Assembly (NCBI GenBank): GCA_903813345.2
Contig: CAIIXF020000001.1
Span: forward strand, 868,001 to 932,000
DNA length: 64,000 nucleotides
Direction: 5' to 3'
Origin: Owenia fusiformis
Lineage: Eukaryota > Annelida > Polychaeta > Sabellida > Oweniidae
Position 1 is the stretch's first letter; each line of letters begins with the position of its first letter. Positions 61,501 through 64,000 of the stretch are shown piece after piece. The notes beneath the pieces were generated by a model. The model was not told the DNA's origin. It made no database searches and saw only the letters and a program-made list of their open reading frames with translations. A program made the translations under genes and the position numbers.

Positions 61501-62691
61501 TAACCCTGAATGAAGGATGAGACTAAGAACCTGATTGGTGGGGTAACCCCAAGAAGGAGGAGACTAAGAACCTGATTGGTGGGGTAGCCCCAAGAAGGAT
61601 GAGACTAAGAACCTGATTGGTGGGGTAGCCCCAATGAAGAATGAGACTAAGAACCTGATTGGTGGGGTAACCCTGAATGAAGAATGAGACTAAGAACCTG
61701 ATTGGTGGGGTAACCCCAAGAAGGATGAGACTAAGAACCTGATTGGTGGGGTAACCCCAATGAAGGATGAGACTAAGAACCTGATTGGTGGGGTAACCCC
61801 AATGAAGGATTAGACTAAGAACCCGATTGGTGGGGTAACCCCAAGAAGGATGAGACTAAGAACCTGATTGGTGGGGTAACCCTGAATGAAGGATGAGACT
61901 AAGAACCTGATTGGTGGGGTAACCCCAAGAAGGATGAGACTAAGAACCTGATTGGTGGGGTACCCCCAAGAAGGATGAGACTAAGAACCTGATTGGTGGG
62001 GTAACCCTGAATGAAGGATGAGACTAAGAACCTGATTGGTGGGGTAACCCCAAGAAGGATGAGACTAAGAACCTGATTGGTGGGGTACCCCCAAGAAGGA
62101 TGAGACTAAGAACCGGATTGGTGGGATAATCCCATATTTATCACATTCAGACAAACATGAAATATAAAGATTGACATGCATGCCACATAAATCAGTGCAG
62201 TGGCTCACCTGTGTCTTTCTGTTGGATTATTGTTACAGGAGGCACACTTTCCTGTCCATCTCCCTGACCTACTGTCACATTTATAGTCTCTATGTGGACC
62301 CCTGTACCACCATTCTTATCAGGGGGCTCTGAGTTGTGAACTGTCGTAATGGGAGGCACTTCTGGTGTGCTTACTGCAATAACAAATATAGAGTTCCCAG
62401 CTTGGGTGCAAACAACTAACAAAATATACTAGACACAATATTTGATCCCGTTATTCTAATTTTATATTAAGCATCATAAAGCATTTGTTATGAGAGACAA
62501 ATTAACTCATACTGCTATATAAACTGTACCTTGATTGTCTTTGGCCTGCGATACAACATCAGCTTCTGTAGTGACAGTTGTCGTTTTGGGTTGAGTGTCA
62601 CCCTCAACACTGGGCTCCCCTGCCCCTCCACTCACCCGGGAATCTGCATTGTCTGGAACTGGACCAGCTCCATTCTTCTCTTTGGAAGACT
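52533..62691 (-). CDS. PHACTR: Phosphatase and actin regulator (PHACTR), 3' part of gene (5' end outside window)
   Basis: Twelve coding exons: complement of 62530-62691, 62209-62373, 59924-60130, 58726-58830, 57950-58046, 57494-57681, 56869-57028, 56267-56322, 54782-54843, 54380-54519, 53026-53102 and 52533-52548. The first five are a Pro/Thr-rich linker. Then come the acidic block ('EENKENVP', human 'DDNKENVP') and three G-actin-binding RPEL motifs ('[15 protein letters not shown]', '[15 protein letters not shown]', '[12 protein letters not shown]'). The PP1-binding C-terminus ('[12 protein letters not shown]', '[15 protein letters not shown]', 'HLTRFHRP') is almost identical to human PHACTR1. 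The upstream N-terminal RPEL exon must lie beyond 64000. PHACTRs bind G-actin and PP1 to control the cytoskeleton. All phases agree except exon 54380-54519, which has two extra bases (GCGC instead of GC near 54480). One ancestral gene probably represents vertebrate PHACTR1-4. Confidence 0.93.
53218..53275 (-). repeat. Fragment of repeat R1, inverted, with CTCF-like core
   Basis: The complement matches 6708-6760, including GTAGTTACCAG and CCACCAGGTGGC (complement of 53230-53241). Lies in the PHACTR intron before exon 53026-53102. Confidence 0.6.
53356..53993. mobile_element. TA-flanked MITE, 638 bp
   Basis: Inverted ends of about 42 bp start CAGGGCGTCAAATAAG and end CTTATTTGACACCCTG, flanked by TA (53354-53355, 53994-53995). 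The CAGGG terminus resembles that of the mariner-like element at 24788, so both may use related transposases. No coding capacity. Confidence 0.85.
55053..55784 (-). CDS. Unrecognised 243-codon ORF nested in a PHACTR intron
   Basis: An uninterrupted frame with a true ATG (55784) on the same strand as PHACTR, in the intron between exons 56267-56322 and 54782-54843. The protein has mixed composition and is not repetitive: '[17 protein letters not shown]'-like middle ('[15 protein letters not shown]'), '[17 protein letters not shown]', '[16 protein letters not shown]', '[14 protein letters not shown]' and a His-rich '[16 protein letters not shown]'. No signal peptide or membrane helix is apparent. 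A frame this long in such AT-rich DNA is unlikely by chance. It could be a single-exon nested gene, an exon of another gene, or a retrocopy. I do not recognise a family and assign no function. Confidence 0.55.
   Translation of the reverse strand: MACLLLPKIDGRVMMDTNRKLGMSCDKQMTNTLRKLQHSDVEPGKILESSEYVPLDQSPEITRKNGDVKYKNKLFTMLFEGGNRTIKLMNRKNGCTLPLTDLLGQVLEELDLDTSGCFGEQKGDNVANINEALENALDEMKNNILDDDWMARSNMERHRKAAVCCGVVPVHNETESFLICSNSPNEIHHHYHDSYTWLEAVKDKNKEQGETLKESPKQKYKNTFQFPPHPYMENCVLGKKGYV
56424..56730. repeat. Short-unit tandem repeat (CACAGTAATGCA type)
   Basis: About 20 imperfect 13-14 bp units such as 'CACAGTAATGCAC' and 'CACAGCAATGTAC' in a PHACTR intron. Minus-strand Cys/Tyr/Val-rich frames through it are by-products. 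Confidence 0.85.
58096..58559. mobile_element. 464-bp TIR element carrying a gene fragment, TA-flanked
   Basis: Inverted ends of 21 bp (TTACATACCTCATATGTATT...) match perfectly, and with the adjoining bases 24 of 24 match. TA flanks both sides (58094-58095, 58560-58561). The interior is mostly filled by the ORF at 58307-58525. It lies in the PHACTR intron between exons 58726-58830 and 57950-58046, on the opposite strand. Confidence 0.75.
58307..58525 (+). CDS. Recombinase-associated (Crypton/ZMYM-like) N-terminal fragment
   Basis: The frame is open from 58226; the ATG at 58307 gives 72 aa starting [19 protein letters not shown], then '[18 protein letters not shown]' and '[15 protein letters not shown]'. 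The pattern of an acidic start, 'TKxxxKxSxKLFxEY' and '[11 protein letters not shown]' recalls the N-terminal part of tyrosine-recombinase-derived (Crypton-type, DUF3504, KCTD1/ZMYM-related) proteins that are abundant in invertebrates. The catalytic part is missing and the ORF stops just before the right inverted repeat. Whether it is expressed is unknown. Assignment is from pattern memory and needs a profile search. Confidence 0.45.
   Translation: MAGRFETINDDDLDELMDQADSLATKNIIKSSRKLFEEYCGETNCDADSDNPEMIGSILEKFWRACRKQEMS
58786..59135. repeat. 99-bp tandem repeat that includes a PHACTR splice acceptor
   Basis: Units start at 58788, 58887, 58986 and 59085, exactly 99 bp apart. On the minus strand each carries TTTTAGCAG followed by the first about 45 coding bases of PHACTR exon 58726-58830 ('[15 protein letters not shown]'). 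The rest of the unit is intron-derived. The reading frame stays open through three units; the fourth is more diverged. Confidence 0.9.
60690..62130. repeat. About 42-bp minisatellite, ~35 copies, each with a CCAAT box
   Basis: Unit contains 'CCTGATTGGTGGGGTAACCC' and 'GATGAGACTAAGAA'. Spacing is mostly 41-43 bp. On the minus strand nearly every unit holds ACCAATCAGG, the NF-Y consensus. It lies in the PHACTR intron between exons 62209-62373 and 59924-60130. Open frames through it come from the unit length being a multiple of three. Confidence 0.95.
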
Positions 62692-63203
62692 CTGGAAATA
62701 TGCAAATACATCAAATATTGTGAAATGAAAGAACATCTTGTACATACAATGTTAAACTGAATCTAAATGTACTTGACTGTTCTGAAGCTTAAAGCACAGC
62801 TTTATCTAGTCTTATAAGTTTACCTGAACTCTTATGTTATTTTCATTATGACTTGAATCAATAATCTTTCATATAAACATTGATGATATGCTATTGTTAG
62901 CAACAGATACTATCACTTCCCTATATACTGTATGATTATTGAAGTGCTTCATAAAATTAAACACTGAATCATTACTGACTACACTACACTACATGAATTG
63001 CTTGAAGTTCTTTGTATTCTTGGAAGCATTAACACAGAACAGGAACATAAGCAGTGAAATATGTGTGTTGCACTTTATATAATGATTAATACAAAATATA
63101 TTACGGCAAATAAGCTGTACATTAAATTATTGTGTAGGTTAACCTCTGCTTATGAAACAAAGATTTGATTGATAAATAATTAATTTCTCGCAGAAATGCA
63201 CCA
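62692..63203. other. PHACTR intron, nothing recognised
   Basis: AT-rich sequence upstream of the first PHACTR exon in the window; no coding match or repeat structure is seen. Confidence 0.5.
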
Positions 63204-63813
63204 GGGGGTCTTTAACAGAACTTTCGTAAAGTTACGAATTCGCAAGTCAATTGTTAATTTTACGAATTTGGTAAATGTGCATTAACAGAACTTTCGTAAA
63301 GTTACGAACGATTCGCAAAGTTACGAAAAAATGACGTCACGTATGCTTTCGTTCGTAACTTTAATAGCACCTCAGACCCTTTCATAACTTTGCGAATGAC
63401 ACATTTCTCATCCAATTCTTATGTAAGGTATACAGGTTGGCAAAAAGAAATTGTTCTCTATACGCATGCTGAGTTTCAAGCTAAAATATCTACCTATTCT
63501 TACATGATAAGCAAATATGTTCCTGAGCTGGGAATCTTTGAAATCGCGGAGACAGGTTTGATCACAGCGCGCAATGATATCAAATGACATCATATTTTTA
63601 TTTGTGCTAAATAATAATATAAGATGACGTCACAATTTGAAATTCGTTTACGAACAATAAAACTTATGAATGACTTACGAAAGTGTTCTGTTAATGGCCG
63701 ATTCGTAACTTTATGAATTCGTAAATCATTCGTAACTTTTTAAATATTTACGAATTTCATAAAGTTACGAATTACGAATTCGTAACTCTGCGAAAGTTCT
63801 GTTAATGACCCCC
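63204..63813. mobile_element. TIR element rich in TTTCGTAAAGTTACGAA-type palindromes
   Basis: Ends GGGGGTC and GACCCCC are followed on both sides by TTAACAGAACTTTCG (left) and its complement (right). The sequence 'CGTAAAGTTACGAA' and its complement recur about eight times near both ends, giving many alternative hairpins. No coding capacity and no clear target duplication. Confidence 0.65.
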
Positions 63814-64000
63814 AGATTAAGATGTTGCAGTTACAACATTTGCTGGCACTATATCAGCTTGACCAGGCACTGAAAGCCATGCAGAGTCTAGAGGGGTAAT
63901 TAGAGGTTGGAATAAGGCAAATCAAGGCCATGTCTGCAAGTGAAGTTTACTGGAGACTGGACAGGTAATCTGTTGAGGCATTAAGAAGCTCCCTAATTGC

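Overview
This window is an AT-rich nuclear genome segment from a non-vertebrate animal. It has spliced genes with GT-AG introns of roughly 0.1 to 5 kb, many terminal-inverted-repeat (TIR) DNA elements, minisatellites and CR1/L2-like LINE remnants. I cannot name the phylum from sequence alone; a marine invertebrate bilaterian (mollusc, hemichordate, amphioxus or similar) would fit. All gene models were built by hand from splice sites, codon phase and remembered human homologues. Except for one PHACTR exon, exon phases agree throughout.

Layout. 190-2034 (-): 5' six coding exons of a WDR89-like WD-repeat gene, continuing off the left edge. 2.4-8.9 kb: no gene, but nested mobile elements, including a very small LTR-type (TRIM-like) element whose terminal repeats carry a tRNA-like Pol III promoter. 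9040-12537 (-): complete ARMC1. 12.6-15.3 kb: ARMC1 upstream region with a 66-bp minisatellite split by a TA-flanked TIR element, then a shared ETS/CCAAT promoter. 15613-26315 (+): complete MTFR1/MTFR2 homologue; its introns hold LINE remnants, a mariner-like element and tandem repeats. 26.4-30.5 kb: intergenic, AT-rich, with nested palindromes. 30584-34916 (-): complete SLC35B3 (PAPS transporter). 35-37 kb: divergent promoter region. 37148-49413 (+): complete THOC1, 18 coding exons, 667 aa. 49.4-52.5 kb: convergent intergenic region with a 41-bp satellite. 52533-62691 (-): 3' twelve coding exons of a PHACTR gene (its 5' end lies beyond 64 kb). Its introns contain an unrecognised 243-codon ORF, a short TIR element carrying a recombinase-like ORF, a 35-copy CCAAT-box minisatellite and a 99-bp repeat that copies a splice acceptor.

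How the genes relate. ARMC1 and MTFR lie head to head, as ARMC1 and MTFR1 do in human, and both products act on mitochondria; this is the clearest functional pairing. SLC35B3 (Golgi/ER sulfate-donor import) and THOC1 (nuclear mRNP export) are also divergent and seem to share a promoter with two inverted ZNF143/STAF-like sites. PHACTR (actin and PP1 regulator) is convergent with THOC1.

The non-coding DNA is dominated by elements with identifiable ends. For several, the target duplication and the empty site can be read directly because they landed in repeats that exist elsewhere in the window.
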